Positions 7,613 to 16,537 of a DNA stretch of 64,000 nucleotides are shown here, piece after piece. The notes under the pieces were generated by a model that saw only the letters and a program-made list of their open reading frames with translations, had not been told where the DNA came from and did not search any database. Position 1 is the stretch's first letter. Every line of letters begins with the position of its first letter. This stretch comes from a virus, in IMG/VR virus record IMGVR_UViG_3300042505_000794, positions 1 to 64,000 of that record; one strand, written 5' to 3'. Position numbers and translations under genes: made by a program.

Positions 7613-8921
7613 CTAATGACTCAAGGTCTTTAATGTATAGTTTCACACAGTTTGTTTTATTTAACAATTCAATGTCTTTCGTCGTTTTATCGATTTGTGT
7701 TTCCAATTTAGAGATATCATCTTTTGTTAAATTGTAGATTCTAATATCCAACAATTTTGATATATTGACAAACCGATTATCAACAAGCAATTGTTCAAGT
7801 TCTTTTTTACTTTTATTTGCAATATCTTTTGAATGGTTTAAGTAAAATTCAATAAATCTACGTTTCTCAACCATCCATTCTAAATCAACTGTCAACAGTT
7901 CAATTAATTTTTTACGTCTTTCTTCGTATTTACCTAATCTAAACTCAACAAAATGTTCAATAATTTCCTGAACATCTTCGAATACTTTGATATGACCTGT
8001 TTCTGTCCATGCTGTTAAGTTCTGAGTATCTCTACTTGATAACTTAAATTTTGCGATAATTTCTTCGTGAGTTAGTTGAGTTGTAGCTCTAGGAACACTA
8101 ACAATAAAATCAAATGAAAGTTCTGTCGAGTTATTATCAAAATCTTTAATTAAGCCAGAATCTTGTAACTTAAATAAATGTTTTTTATAGTCATCCAGGT
8201 ACACACCAATTGGTAATTCCGTAATGCGTATAGTTGTAGAGTTTACAATTTCATAGCAACCTGTATTCGTTATTTGATTTTCAACAGCTGTAACTGTACC
8301 TTTAAACCCTCTATACCATGGTAAAATTGGATTAGGTGTTTGACGTTTTAAAATCGATACAATATTATCTCGAATTTCAAGTGGGTTATGTTTTAATATA
8401 TGTGTTGCATACCCTGTTCCCATACCTCTTGCGCCGTTTATTAGGATATTAGGTATAATAGGTAAATAGAAATCAGGTTCAATTTTATCACCATCTTCTT
8501 CTAGATAATTCAATATAATATCGTCTTCTTTTTTGAAGATTTTTCTAAATGAACTTGACAGTTCTGTAAAAATATACCGAGGTGCTGACGCTTCACTTGA
8601 TAATCTACTACCAAACTGACCATTAGGTTTAAGATAATTTAAATTGTTACTACCTGTATAGTCTTGAGCTAACCCAATTAATGTTTCATTTAAACTATTT
8701 TCTCCATGATGGTACTGAGATACAGCTGATACGTGTCCACTTAATTGTGCAACCTTTCCTTCACCAGCGTTTTCACCTCGTACAAGCATACCGTATATAC
8801 ATTTACGTTGCGATGGTTTAAATCCATCAATGACGGATGGAATAGACCTTACACAATCAGCAATTGAATATAATCTAAACTCATCATCAAAAAAAGTCTT
8901 TAATTTCATTGTATTTGTCAT
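7605..8921 (-). CDS. 52: DNA topoisomerase II medium subunit, gp52-like
   Basis: 438 residues, matching T4 gp52 (442). It is the DNA-cleaving (GyrA/ParC-like) subunit. The catalytic tyrosine is in SAPRYIFTEL (Tyr116), after the helix-turn-helix region FKPSQRKCIYGM and HHGENSLNETLIGLAQDY. A GyrA-type core with INGARGMGTGYATHI and a C-terminal coiled coil follow. With the gp39-type subunit it would relax and untangle phage DNA, supporting replication initiation. It lies 5 bases downstream of a small lipoprotein gene, within the gp39 operon. Confidence 0.95.
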   Translation of the reverse strand: MTNTMKLKTFFDDEFRLYSIADCVRSIPSVIDGFKPSQRKCIYGMLVRGENAGEGKVAQLSGHVSAVSQYHHGENSLNETLIGLAQDYTGSNNLNYLKPNGQFGSRLSSEASAPRYIFTELSSSFRKIFKKEDDIILNYLEEDGDKIEPDFYLPIIPNILINGARGMGTGYATHILKHNPLEIRDNIVSILKRQTPNPILPWYRGFKGTVTAVENQITNTGCYEIVNSTTIRITELPIGVYLDDYKKHLFKLQDSGLIKDFDNNSTELSFDFIVSVPRATTQLTHEEIIAKFKLSSRDTQNLTAWTETGHIKVFEDVQEIIEHFVEFRLGKYEERRKKLIELLTVDLEWMVEKRRFIEFYLNHSKDIANKSKKELEQLLVDNRFVNISKLLDIRIYNLTKDDISKLETQIDKTTKDIELLNKTNCVKLYIKDLESLDV

Positions 8922-8926
8922 ATTGG

Positions 8927-9091
8927 TTACCAGCTATGGAAATGATGATTGTATGGATCTGGATGTCTCAGATACGGGTTATGTAAGTTAGGACGAGGAT
9001 TATAATATCCGGAACCTCGGTAATAATTACCTGGTGTATTATATACTGTGCAACCATTTAACAACAAAGCTAATAAAATTATTTTTTTCAT
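8927..9091 (-). CDS. Small lipoprotein between the topoisomerase genes
   Basis: 54 residues, easily missed because of its size. It starts MKKIILLALLLNGC: a short positively charged, hydrophobic signal with lipobox LNGC, so Cys14 should be lipidated by host Lgt and the signal removed by LspA. The mature part is Tyr/Asn/Pro/His-rich (TVYNTPGNYYRGSGYYN, ending HHFHSW). The gene fits exactly between gp39 (stop at 9096) and gp52 (start at 8921), with AGGA just before the ATG. Short phage lipoproteins can be spanins (Rz1-like) or block superinfecting phages at the outer membrane. Co-expression with early replication genes favours superinfection exclusion or envelope change over lysis, but that is inference. 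Confidence 0.75.
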   Translation of the reverse strand: MKKIILLALLLNGCTVYNTPGNYYRGSGYYNPRPNLHNPYLRHPDPYNHHFHSW

Positions 9092-9095
9092 ATTC

Positions 9096-10976
9096 CTAAT
9101 CCAATAATGCCAACCAATCTTTACGTTTGTTTGTACTCAATTTACCATCCTCTTTACTGAAGGCCAGTTTAACTGCTTCGGTATCTTGAGAATCGTCAAT
9201 GGTGTACGGTATTAAACTCTCATCAAATTTTTCCATATATTCTTTGAACTCTTTTGAAGTACTTGTACCCAACCCTTTAAAATATTTTGATGTAAACTTT
9301 TTATTCGTTTTAGCCTTCCATGCTTTGAAATCTTCTTCTGTATAAAAATCGATGATATCTTTTCCTACTGTAACCTTTACTATTGGTGTTTTAAACTTGC
9401 ACACAAAACCTAATTTAAATAATTCTGGCCAAAAAGTATTGAATAAGTTAATTAGTAGTCCCGTAATATGTACTCCATCTGTGTCCGCATCTGTTAATAT
9501 TACTAATTTACCAAAACGTAATTGTGACAATGATTCAACTTTTTCCCCTAACTTTAACCCTGTAATTGTTAAAACATTTTTAAACACTTCGTTATCCATT
9601 AACTTTTTTGGGTCAATTGTAAGCACGTTTAATGGTTTACCTTTTAACGGGTATACAGCATGTAATTTTGGATCTCTACTATTAAGAATTGCCTTAGAGG
9701 CTGAATCCCCCTCAGTTAGCAGAATTGTGCACAAGCTACGATTTTTCTTTTCTGATGCATCTTCAAACTTATCAACTCTGATAGGATCTAACCGGTCGGT
9801 TGTCTTGTTTAATTTCCGCAACTCAGCTTGTAACAATGCATTTTCTTTAGCTTGAGCCCAATCTAAGATTGATTGAACTATACTTGATTTAACTACATGT
9901 TTGATAAATGCGTCAGTTACTTCAAAAGTAGTTCCAAAATTCTTAATCTCGGTAATCATATTCTCTTTTGTTTGACTATCGAACTTTGGTTTGTTAATTT
10001 CTGAATCGATAAACAAATTTAAATGGTTTTTAATTTCACTAGGTTTAACTTGAATACGATGTTTCTTTGCTATATATTCCCGTAATTTAGCAATGATTTG
10101 ATATGCTATATAATCGACATGTTGTCCACCGATCTTTGTTTCAACTGAGTTAACAAACGATACATGACTGAATGAACCATCACTTTTACTAACTCCAATT
10201 CTCCAATGATCATTACTATCAAAAACAAACTCATCTGTATACAGTTTAATATAGTCTTTGAATGAATTGATATGAATCTGGTCACCATTCAAGTACACTT
10301 TTAATTTTGGATTACATCCAGCTACGTCGTAAACACGCTTAACAATTTTATCATAATCACCGTCAGTCATATCTGTTGGTAATTTTAATTTTTCGTAATC
10401 TAATTTATAAGTTATTTTTGTAAATTTATCTTTTGATTTTTTAATAACAGGTTTAGATTTAGTACGTGAGTTATCAGTGTGTTCTTGTTGGAATGAATTT
10501 TTTCCATCTGCAGTTTGAACAATAAACGATGTTGAGAAAATGTTAGTTAAACTTGCACCTTCGCCGTGCGTACCACCTAATTTTGATTCAGCTTGCTCTT
10601 CATCATTAAAATTAGAACCAGATCGTAATTCAAAAATCATTTCAGGTATATATTGATCATGTTCTTTATGTTTTACAACTGGAATACCACCATTGTCGTA
10701 AATAGAAATAACATTGGTATCTCTACAAATATCAACCTTAATTGTAGTAACATGTGATCCAGCTTCAGTTTTACTATGATCAACTGAGTTAGTAATAATC
10801 TCATCAAATAATTTTAAAACGCCCGGTACATATGTTGTTTCGCGTTTTTCAAATTTATCATCGATTATTAAAAACTCTTCCGATGTGTGAGATACTGTAC
10901 TCCCAATATACCTACCAGGTCTTATTAGTACGTGTTCTACCTCATCTAACTTTTTATATTTTTGTTCTATGCTCAT
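9096..10976 (-). CDS. 39: DNA topoisomerase II large subunit, gp39/gp60 fusion
   Basis: 626 residues covering both the ATPase and TOPRIM parts that T4 itself splits between gp39 and gp60. GHKL ATPase motifs are at the N-terminus (FDEIITNSVDHS, IYDNGGIPV, GGTHGEGASLTN). The TOPRIM motifs are LLTEGDSASKA (about residue 416) and ILTDADTDGVHI (about 497), followed by the type II signature region KYFKGLGTSTSKEFKEY. The enzyme uses ATP to pass one duplex through another. It is the first gene of the minus-strand operon 39, lipoprotein, 52, small ORF. A sigma70-like promoter is proposed upstream at 11098-11126. No intein or mobile insertion is seen in it. Confidence 0.95.
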   Translation of the reverse strand: MSIEQKYKKLDEVEHVLIRPGRYIGSTVSHTSEEFLIIDDKFEKRETTYVPGVLKLFDEIITNSVDHSKTEAGSHVTTIKVDICRDTNVISIYDNGGIPVVKHKEHDQYIPEMIFELRSGSNFNDEEQAESKLGGTHGEGASLTNIFSTSFIVQTADGKNSFQQEHTDNSRTKSKPVIKKSKDKFTKITYKLDYEKLKLPTDMTDGDYDKIVKRVYDVAGCNPKLKVYLNGDQIHINSFKDYIKLYTDEFVFDSNDHWRIGVSKSDGSFSHVSFVNSVETKIGGQHVDYIAYQIIAKLREYIAKKHRIQVKPSEIKNHLNLFIDSEINKPKFDSQTKENMITEIKNFGTTFEVTDAFIKHVVKSSIVQSILDWAQAKENALLQAELRKLNKTTDRLDPIRVDKFEDASEKKNRSLCTILLTEGDSASKAILNSRDPKLHAVYPLKGKPLNVLTIDPKKLMDNEVFKNVLTITGLKLGEKVESLSQLRFGKLVILTDADTDGVHITGLLINLFNTFWPELFKLGFVCKFKTPIVKVTVGKDIIDFYTEEDFKAWKAKTNKKFTSKYFKGLGTSTSKEFKEYMEKFDESLIPYTIDDSQDTEAVKLAFSKEDGKLSTNKRKDWLALLD

Positions 10977-11097
10977 TTATCGTAACCTTTTTGAGTGTTA
11001 TCATTTCCTAGATGCTCGTATATATAACGAGACGGAAGTGTAAATAAATTATTCAAAAGTATCAACCGTTATAATCAAATATAAAATCCTTAAACGT

Positions 11098-11126
11098 ATT
11101 ATACTATAATCTCTAACGTAAAACAA
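11098..11126 (-). promoter_or_regulatory. Possible sigma70-type promoter for the topoisomerase operon
   Basis: Minus strand: TTGTTT (11126-11121), 17-base spacer, TATAAT (11103-11098). The -10 is perfect and the -35 weak. The leader of about 115 bases includes the inverted repeat CTCGT...ACGAG at 11015-11031, a possible operator. Confidence 0.4.
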
Positions 11127-11182
11127 CTATAACTTGACTAAACTAATGATATTGATGTAGGTATTAGTACGTTGGTATAGCA

Positions 11183-11190
11183 GATAAATA
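11183..11190 (+). promoter_or_regulatory. T4-type late promoter (GATAAATA)
   Basis: Lies 36 bases before the ATG at 11227. The rest of the 250-base gap between this gene and the divergent gp39 holds only promoters and the inverted repeat at 11015-11031. Confidence 0.55.
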
Positions 11191-11226
11191 TGTGATTGAA
11201 TGATCAGATATAAGGTAACAATAAAA

Positions 11227-11844
11227 ATGAAACTAAGTGAAGTATCAATATTACATGAAACCCCAATGCGGATTGACAGTTTCGGTGATCTAGCTTTAGA
11301 TAACTATGAATCAAATCGTGTTCGATATGATTTGTTTGTAAAATTTCAAACAAAGAAATTATTAACAACAATCAATGATATTGAGATCTACACGTTAACA
11401 ATAGGTGGTGAAGATTTAATTGTCGGTTTAAACCACTCAATCAAACAAGTCGCATATTATTGTAACTATGAGGTCAAAGTTGAACCAAATATTGGAAGAT
11501 CATGTACGCAAATCATGCTATGGTCTGATAAGAAACCAAAAACAAAAGAAATACCACGTACTATATTCTTTCAGCATCTATTAAAAAAGTTTAAAACGAT
11601 GCAGTCAGATACAATGCAAACATCTGACGGTGAAAAATTTTGGAACTCAAATGTAAAAATTGCTTTTGATGTAGGTCTTAACGTTTATTATTATAATAAC
11701 GCAAGACATAAACTTATCCAAATACCATCATATAAAAATTTTGATATTATGCATTCTGCAGATTTACTGTGGGGTAATGAGTTTGCTCACGGTGATATTA
11801 CTGTTGTTATATCACAAAAAGATTTGAAAGCAGAAAATAGTTGA
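11227..11844 (+). CDS. Late hypothetical protein, possible internal head protein
   Basis: 205 residues from ATG 11227 (TAAGGT at 11211-11216). An upstream in-frame ATG at 11200 is only 9 bases from the late promoter and is unlikely to be used. No family recognised. The start, MKLSEVSILHETP, resembles capsid-targeting peptides of T4 internal proteins and offers L-x-E sites (LSE, LHE). The body is a mixed alpha/beta domain with aromatic-rich strands (LNVYYYNNARHKLIQI). It has its own late promoter, and the next gene has a sigma70-type one, so it looks like an independent late transcript. Packaging into the head is a hypothesis from the N-terminus and promoter. Confidence 0.7.
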   Translation: MKLSEVSILHETPMRIDSFGDLALDNYESNRVRYDLFVKFQTKKLLTTINDIEIYTLTIGGEDLIVGLNHSIKQVAYYCNYEVKVEPNIGRSCTQIMLWSDKKPKTKEIPRTIFFQHLLKKFKTMQSDTMQTSDGEKFWNSNVKIAFDVGLNVYYYNNARHKLIQIPSYKNFDIMHSADLLWGNEFAHGDITVVISQKDLKAENS

Positions 11845-11869
11845 GTATATCTATTAAATAGTATATAAT
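11841..11869 (+). promoter_or_regulatory. Sigma70-type promoter for the NADAR operon
   Basis: TTGAGT (11841-11846), 17-base spacer, TATAAT (11864-11869), 36 bases before the ATG at 11906. The -35 overlaps the stop codon of the previous gene. This looks like an early promoter read by host RNA polymerase. Confidence 0.6.
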
Positions 11870-11905
11870 ACCTCATGTATTTGATTAATAGGTGAGGTTA
11901 TAGAT

Positions 11906-12442
11906 ATGGAAGAGTATAATAAAAGTCAAGTTTGTCATTTCAGTAAAGTAAAAGAGCAATGGGGCGAATTATCAAACATGTCAAATGACTGTGCGGTAAG
12001 AGTTAACGGCATTTTAATTAAAAATACTGAAGCATTGTATCAAGCAGCAAGATTTACAGAACATCCAGAAATCCAAATGGAGATTTTAAAAGGACATTCT
12101 GGAATGGCTAGTAAAATGACAAGTAAAAAATATCGTAAAACTCATACACGGTCCGATTGGTGTGAAATTCGTGAAGATGTGATGAGGTATTGCTTAGAAC
12201 TTAAGCTATATCAAAATTACAAAACAATTTCATCAATGTTAGAAGAGACGGGTGATCGTCCAATTGTTGAAAAATCACACAGAGATACTTTTTGGGGCGC
12301 TATTGAGAAAGATAACGTACTGCAAGGTGAAAACGTATTAGGTAAATTATGGATGGATATTCGTAAAGATCCTTCAAGGTTTTATACGAGACCTAGTCAC
12401 AATATTCCATCGTTTAAATTGAATGGTGAGGATGTAAAATGA
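11906..12442 (+). CDS. NADAR family protein (YbiA-like N-glycosidase)
   Basis: 178 residues with the family blocks in order: WGELSNMSN (about 19-27), IKNTEALYQAARF (about 38-50), GMASKMTSK, DWCEIREDVMRYCLELKLYQN, LEETGDRPIVEKS, DTFWGAI, and GENVLGKLWMDIR. NADAR proteins act on ADP-ribose-linked or related N-glycosidic compounds. Some are antitoxins that remove ADP-ribose from guanine in DNA modified by DarT1-type toxins; YbiA acts on riboflavin pathway intermediates. In a phage, reversing defensive ADP-ribosylation of its DNA is an attractive role but is inferred. It opens a small operon with a sigma70-type promoter and overlaps the next start by 4 bases (ATGA). The family call is secure; the substrate is not. 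Confidence 0.88.
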   Translation: MEEYNKSQVCHFSKVKEQWGELSNMSNDCAVRVNGILIKNTEALYQAARFTEHPEIQMEILKGHSGMASKMTSKKYRKTHTRSDWCEIREDVMRYCLELKLYQNYKTISSMLEETGDRPIVEKSHRDTFWGAIEKDNVLQGENVLGKLWMDIRKDPSRFYTRPSHNIPSFKLNGEDVK

Positions 12443-12858
12443 GTTTATTTTCAAATATTAAAAACGTACTTAAAGTTAATAATGGGTTGCCTGTACCTAT
12501 CAAATCAGGTACACGAATAGTAGATGGTGATACAGGAGTTGAATATGAATTTGATGGTAAACACTGGAAACGAGTTGTAATGAATGCCTCAACAAGACCA
12601 GCGGATGTAGCAGCTCCACCAGGATCTAGCATGTTTCCACGTGGACTTGATATCAGTTCTAATATCACCTCAAATCCACGTAGAACAAGATCGAGTTCAA
12701 ATAATGATTCAGATACTTTTGTAGCATCGGCTATTTTATATGATGATAATTCAGTTAGATCAAGTAGTTCAGACTATTCATCGAGTGCATCTAGTTGGTC
12801 CAGTGATTCATCTTGTTCGAGCAGTTCGAGTGATTCCGGAGGTGGTAGCTGTGACTAA
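12439..12858 (+). CDS. Serine-rich hypothetical protein
   Basis: 139 residues. The first 50 form a small folded-looking part with a GTRIVDGDTGVEYEFDGKHWKRV motif. The C-terminal third is almost pure Ser/Asp ending in a GGGSCD tail, so it is disordered. It is translationally coupled to the NADAR gene (ATGA overlap). The next gene starts inside its last codons. No function is recognised. Confidence 0.7.
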   Translation: MSLFSNIKNVLKVNNGLPVPIKSGTRIVDGDTGVEYEFDGKHWKRVVMNASTRPADVAAPPGSSMFPRGLDISSNITSNPRRTRSSSNNDSDTFVASAILYDDNSVRSSSSDYSSSASSWSSDSSCSSSSSDSGGGSCD

Positions 12859-13243
12859 TTTAGATAACGTGCAAAATTACGACGACTTGCAAGTATTAGT
12901 TGATACTACACCTGAAGCATTTTTCGATAACCTTAGTTTAATGAGTGCCAAGTTTCCATTATATTTAACGATGTTAAAGTTTTCTGATGTAGTGATCATG
13001 GAATTCGTAAATAACGGGTTAAACCCATTATCGATATTAACATCTCAAAATATTTCTGGATATCTAAAATATTATGTACGTACATTAGAGTATGGGGTAG
13101 AAGCTGTTGATGAAATGTATTCACGATTAGAGACTCTATACCGTAATGAAGCGATATTGCAAAGGTACAACTCGTTAAATTACGATGATCCTCATTATGA
13201 AGCTTTATCAGAAGAGCTTATAAACTTAAAATTTATGTGGTGA
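12851..13243 (+). CDS. Hypothetical helical protein with GTG start
   Basis: 130 residues starting at GTG 12851, 7 bases after a strong GGAGGT (12838-12843). The open frame runs further upstream (from 12740), but that part lies in the wrong frame under the Ser-rich tail and is unlikely to be translated. The protein is acidic and helical (LDNVQNYDDLQVLVD, then EYGVEAVDEMYSRLETLYRNEAI). No family recognised. The start overlaps the previous stop by 8 bases, so it is the third member of the NADAR operon. Confidence 0.7.
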   Translation: MTNLDNVQNYDDLQVLVDTTPEAFFDNLSLMSAKFPLYLTMLKFSDVVIMEFVNNGLNPLSILTSQNISGYLKYYVRTLEYGVEAVDEMYSRLETLYRNEAILQRYNSLNYDDPHYEALSEELINLKFMW

Positions 13244-13251
13244 CACCATAG

Positions 13252-13259
13252 TCTAAATA
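13252..13259 (+). promoter_or_regulatory. T4-type late promoter (TCTAAATA)
   Basis: 29 bases before the ATG at 13289, with TTGGGG acting as ribosome binding site. Confidence 0.5.
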
Positions 13260-13288
13260 CCCTAATAACATCATATTGGGGTATTCTT

Positions 13289-15694
13289 ATGTTTAAGATC
13301 TTGTCGGAAATTCATACAACTACAAAACAAATTAAAAAAGGTAATAAAACTATTACCGTTCATGAACCTGATTGGGAAATTAGCAATGCTGACCAGAGTT
13401 CCATGGGTGTCAAGCAAATCAAAATACACAGTAAAATGTCACCTGAAGATAAGAGTGCATTTAAATTAATTCAAGATAACATCGTACAATATAAAAAATC
13501 GTTAAGATCTAAAGGTGATACGGTAACTGCTGATGCTATACCTGATAAAATTGCAAACCCTCCTGAATTTGTATTTGCATGTTGGACATACACATTTAAA
13601 AAAACACCTGATACGACTGATGAGTTAGTACGCACACTCGGAGCAATGTCTGCGATTAAAGGTCGTAACGAATATTATCAAATGGACCCGCAGCATATTG
13701 AAGACCTTGTATCACATTCATCGACGAGGTTAGCTAACAATATACAACAACTATTAGCAGCAAAACACCAAACGATTCGTGATGAAACAAATCTCGATGA
13801 TGCACTATCTAATATTGCAATAACCAGCAATTTCTACTGGCTTAATAGTTTTAAACCTGGATCTGTTAAATTCCCTGCAAACACTGTATTAGCCCCTCTA
13901 GGTTCAAGTGCAGGGTTAGTTGGAAAGTTCACTAATAAACTAAGTGAAACCACAGGCGCAAAAATCATACAAAATGCATTCATTAAAAGCAACGCTCCTG
14001 TTGTATCAAAATACACTCAAACAGATGATGAAATTGAGCTCCGATTAGGTACTGATTTCTTAGATGAATTACTCAAATCTGATTTTGGACATGATCAAGT
14101 AAGTGTTGCATTAGATGAGGTTCTACATTTTTTACGTACTTATATTGAGATTACAAACTTTAACGGAATTACGTCTAAAATTGTGAATTCCGCTATTACC
14201 AAATTATCTGATGATAAAAAAGTAAATGTTATTAAAGAGTTTGACGTACCTACAGGTGAGAAATACAATACCCCTGAAAAACAGATACGCGGGTATTACA
14301 ATAGGTTGCTAAAACAGTTACGTGTAGCTATAACTAAAGATTACGATCATTACAATGATAGTATTCGTACGTCATTGAAGCAAATATTAGATCTTAAAAA
14401 TGATAAAACAATATCAGATGAATCTAAGAAAGCAAAAAGAATTGAGTTAATCAACAATATTAAAGATATTAAGAAAGAACTTAAAACCATTCCATTACCG
14501 AATGTATCATCAGGTGGTAATGAAAACATAGCTTCATATGACAAATTTCGTAAATTGGTATCATCCGTATACAAATATGTTAATTCTCTTAATTTAAAAA
14601 CAACAGACGACGATGCTGCTATCAAGAAGATGATGGACAGTATCGATGAAAACAAAGGATTTGCAGAACAATTACAATCGTTATACTTGATTAAAAATGC
14701 AAAACTATTTAAATTTTCAGGTGCACAAGCTACAGCTGGAGGAGATTTCAATAAAGGTTTTAGTCGATTCCAATTATTAAATCTTGATACCGCTAAAACG
14801 TTACATGGTAAAAATATTGTTATTGTTGACGATAATATAAGTTCAGGTGGTACAATTAGAGATGCTGTTGTTTCATTGTACGCAAACGGTATTATTCCTT
14901 TATCTATTCTTGTTGTAGCTCCTCATTTACTCAATAACACAGCTGCTAAGTATGATCCTGAGATTGCGGGGGTTTCAAAAGAAGATTGGGTAAAACAACG
15001 TAACCTAGCTACTAAAGATATTGAAGCAGGTGATGCCGATTATCGTAAAAAAGCTATTGAAAAAATACACGATGAAGTTACGTTGAACAGTGGAAACCCA
15101 GAAGCGTTAAAACGTTTAGCTGATTTAGCTATCGATATTGTTACCGATAATAAATCTTTTTCACATATCATTGATGCTCGTAAAATCCTCGTAAACCCAT
15201 TCATGTATGATAATTTTATCGATGTAGTCGTATCAATGGGCAAAGCTAAAAATATGTACGGTGATTGGTATAATACTCACTACGAAGAAATTGAACGTGC
15301 AAGAAAAGAAGCTGATCTCTTGAAAAAAGCAAGACGTGAACAGGCTAACACGGATAGATTAGCAGCTGAACAGCGTGCATTACAAAAAGATAAAAAATTA
15401 GATAGAGCAAGAATTGATGTACCTACAATTGAAACACTCGATGATAAAATTGCTAAATTAGAGCTTCTACGTACAAGAGCTACATCAGATGAAAAGTTAG
15501 CAACACTATTACCTGAAATTGAATCAAAACTACTATTCCTTAACGTTATGAACAGTCAAGAAAAAGGTGGGTATGTACTTAATGATATGAAAAACCGGTA
15601 TGAACAGATTCGGAAGTACCTAGGTACAAAAAATTACACTGCAGCAAATTCTATTTCTAGACAGTTAGATAGAGAAATTAAAGCTAAACGGTAA
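13289..15694 (+). CDS. Large phosphoribosyltransferase-domain protein, possible injected head protein
   Basis: 801 residues. A PRPP-binding loop typical of type I phosphoribosyltransferases is at about residues 508-521 (NIVIVDDNISSGGTIRDAV). Before it, at about 180-225, is a second piece of the fold (ANTVLAPLGSSAGLVGKF, then AKIIQNAFIKS). The two are separated by about 280 residues of mostly helical insertion, so this is a PRTase with a large insert. The C-terminal 150 residues are coiled coil (DLLKKARREQANTDRLAAEQ). The start MFKILSE followed by IHTTTKQ looks like a capsid-targeting peptide with an L-x-E cleavage site, and the gene has its own late promoter and terminator. Usual family roles are nucleotide or NAD salvage. 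An enzyme delivered with the DNA, as T4 Alt is, would fit but is unproven. Confidence 0.7.
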   Translation: MFKILSEIHTTTKQIKKGNKTITVHEPDWEISNADQSSMGVKQIKIHSKMSPEDKSAFKLIQDNIVQYKKSLRSKGDTVTADAIPDKIANPPEFVFACWTYTFKKTPDTTDELVRTLGAMSAIKGRNEYYQMDPQHIEDLVSHSSTRLANNIQQLLAAKHQTIRDETNLDDALSNIAITSNFYWLNSFKPGSVKFPANTVLAPLGSSAGLVGKFTNKLSETTGAKIIQNAFIKSNAPVVSKYTQTDDEIELRLGTDFLDELLKSDFGHDQVSVALDEVLHFLRTYIEITNFNGITSKIVNSAITKLSDDKKVNVIKEFDVPTGEKYNTPEKQIRGYYNRLLKQLRVAITKDYDHYNDSIRTSLKQILDLKNDKTISDESKKAKRIELINNIKDIKKELKTIPLPNVSSGGNENIASYDKFRKLVSSVYKYVNSLNLKTTDDDAAIKKMMDSIDENKGFAEQLQSLYLIKNAKLFKFSGAQATAGGDFNKGFSRFQLLNLDTAKTLHGKNIVIVDDNISSGGTIRDAVVSLYANGIIPLSILVVAPHLLNNTAAKYDPEIAGVSKEDWVKQRNLATKDIEAGDADYRKKAIEKIHDEVTLNSGNPEALKRLADLAIDIVTDNKSFSHIIDARKILVNPFMYDNFIDVVVSMGKAKNMYGDWYNTHYEEIERARKEADLLKKARREQANTDRLAAEQRALQKDKKLDRARIDVPTIETLDDKIAKLELLRTRATSDEKLATLLPEIESKLLFLNVMNSQEKGGYVLNDMKNRYEQIRKYLGTKNYTAANSISRQLDREIKAKR

Positions 15695-15707
15695 TATACA
15701 GATAAAG

Positions 15708-15733
15708 AAAAGGGCGCATATGCGCCCTTTTTT
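15708..15733. terminator. Bidirectional rho-independent terminator
   Basis: Perfect palindrome AAAAGGGCGCA / TGCGCCCTTTT with T tracts on both strands, between the convergent PRTase and phosphoesterase genes. It runs into the phosphoesterase stop codon. Confidence 0.9.
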
Positions 15734-16478
15734 ATACTTCTATAGTACGTACATTGAAGATGTCAAAACAATCTTCAAATTTGTAACCTCTTGAATTAGA
15801 TCGAACTTTACAATCGTTGTAATCTATATCAACACTATCATGTAGATGCCCGTGAATCCAATATTTGATACCGTCCATATATTGTAACATATCTGAACAA
15901 TAACAACCTTGTATTTCAAAGTTATCACCAATTTTTGATTTGGCAGTTGTTAAGTACGTTGGACTGTGGTGAGATATCGCTATATTAATATATTTCGATT
16001 TATCAACCGATTTAAAAAAGTTAACATACTCAGCATGCTTTTCAATGATATCGTATATAGACAGCATTTCGTTACCGTTGCGTATACGTCTGTAATCATT
16101 AATCGTTCTAGATGCTTGTTTCATTGTACCAGCATCTAAATTGTTAAAATGTGTCCAACCTGTACCTCCAATAAATTGCACACCGTCGATGATTTTTGTT
16201 TGGTTGTCCAACAAATAAATGTTCTTATACGAGTTACAAAACGTACGTAGGGATTCAATTATGTTAATATCACTATCGTAATATTCATGGTTGCCCGGTA
16301 CGTATATGACGTGTTTGTATTTTTTTGATATATCTTCGAAAAATCCTGAGATGTTGTAATCAAACAACGATACATGATATATATCACCTGCTAGTATTAA
16401 AACATCACTAGTCGGTTTTTGAAGTCTCAGGGGTGATTTTTCAAGATGTAAATCTGACATGTAATCTATTTTCATCAA
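15732..16478 (-). CDS. Calcineurin-like metallophosphoesterase
   Basis: 248 residues with all five metal-site motifs in order: SDLH (8-11), GDI (31-33), PGNHEYY (61-67), SHHSP, and IHGHLHDS near the C-terminus. These bind two metal ions and hydrolyse phosphomono- or diesters. It resembles the single-domain cellular phosphoesterases often carried by phages, not the MRE11/gp47 recombination nuclease, which is larger. The substrate is unknown; candidates are nucleotides, cyclic nucleotides or ADP-ribose derivatives. AAGGTGA precedes two adjacent ATG codons, so the start could be 16478 or 16475. It has its own sigma70-type promoter on the minus strand. Confidence 0.9.
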   Translation of the reverse strand: MMKIDYMSDLHLEKSPLRLQKPTSDVLILAGDIYHVSLFDYNISGFFEDISKKYKHVIYVPGNHEYYDSDINIIESLRTFCNSYKNIYLLDNQTKIIDGVQFIGGTGWTHFNNLDAGTMKQASRTINDYRRIRNGNEMLSIYDIIEKHAEYVNFFKSVDKSKYINIAISHHSPTYLTTAKSKIGDNFEIQGCYCSDMLQYMDGIKYWIHGHLHDSVDIDYNDCKVRSNSRGYKFEDCFDIFNVRTIEV

Positions 16479-16506
16479 TCACCTTAAACAATTTGTGTAA
16501 AACTCT

Positions 16507-16536
16507 ATTATATATTAAAATGGCTAAAACCATCAA
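16507..16536 (-). promoter_or_regulatory. Sigma70-type promoter for the metallophosphoesterase
   Basis: Minus strand: TTGATG (16536-16531), 18-base spacer, TATAAT (16512-16507), 29 bases before the ATG. Confidence 0.5.
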
Positions 16537-16537
16537 A

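Noticed and set aside
9352-9855. 167-residue plus-strand frame opposite the topoisomerase gene
   Set aside because: Antisense to conserved TOPRIM motifs with no promoter or ribosome binding site; a composition shadow.
12740-12850. Upstream extension of the gene at 12851-13243
   Set aside because: The extension lies under the Ser-rich gene in another frame and looks like translated serine codons. GTG 12851 has GGAGGT at the right distance.
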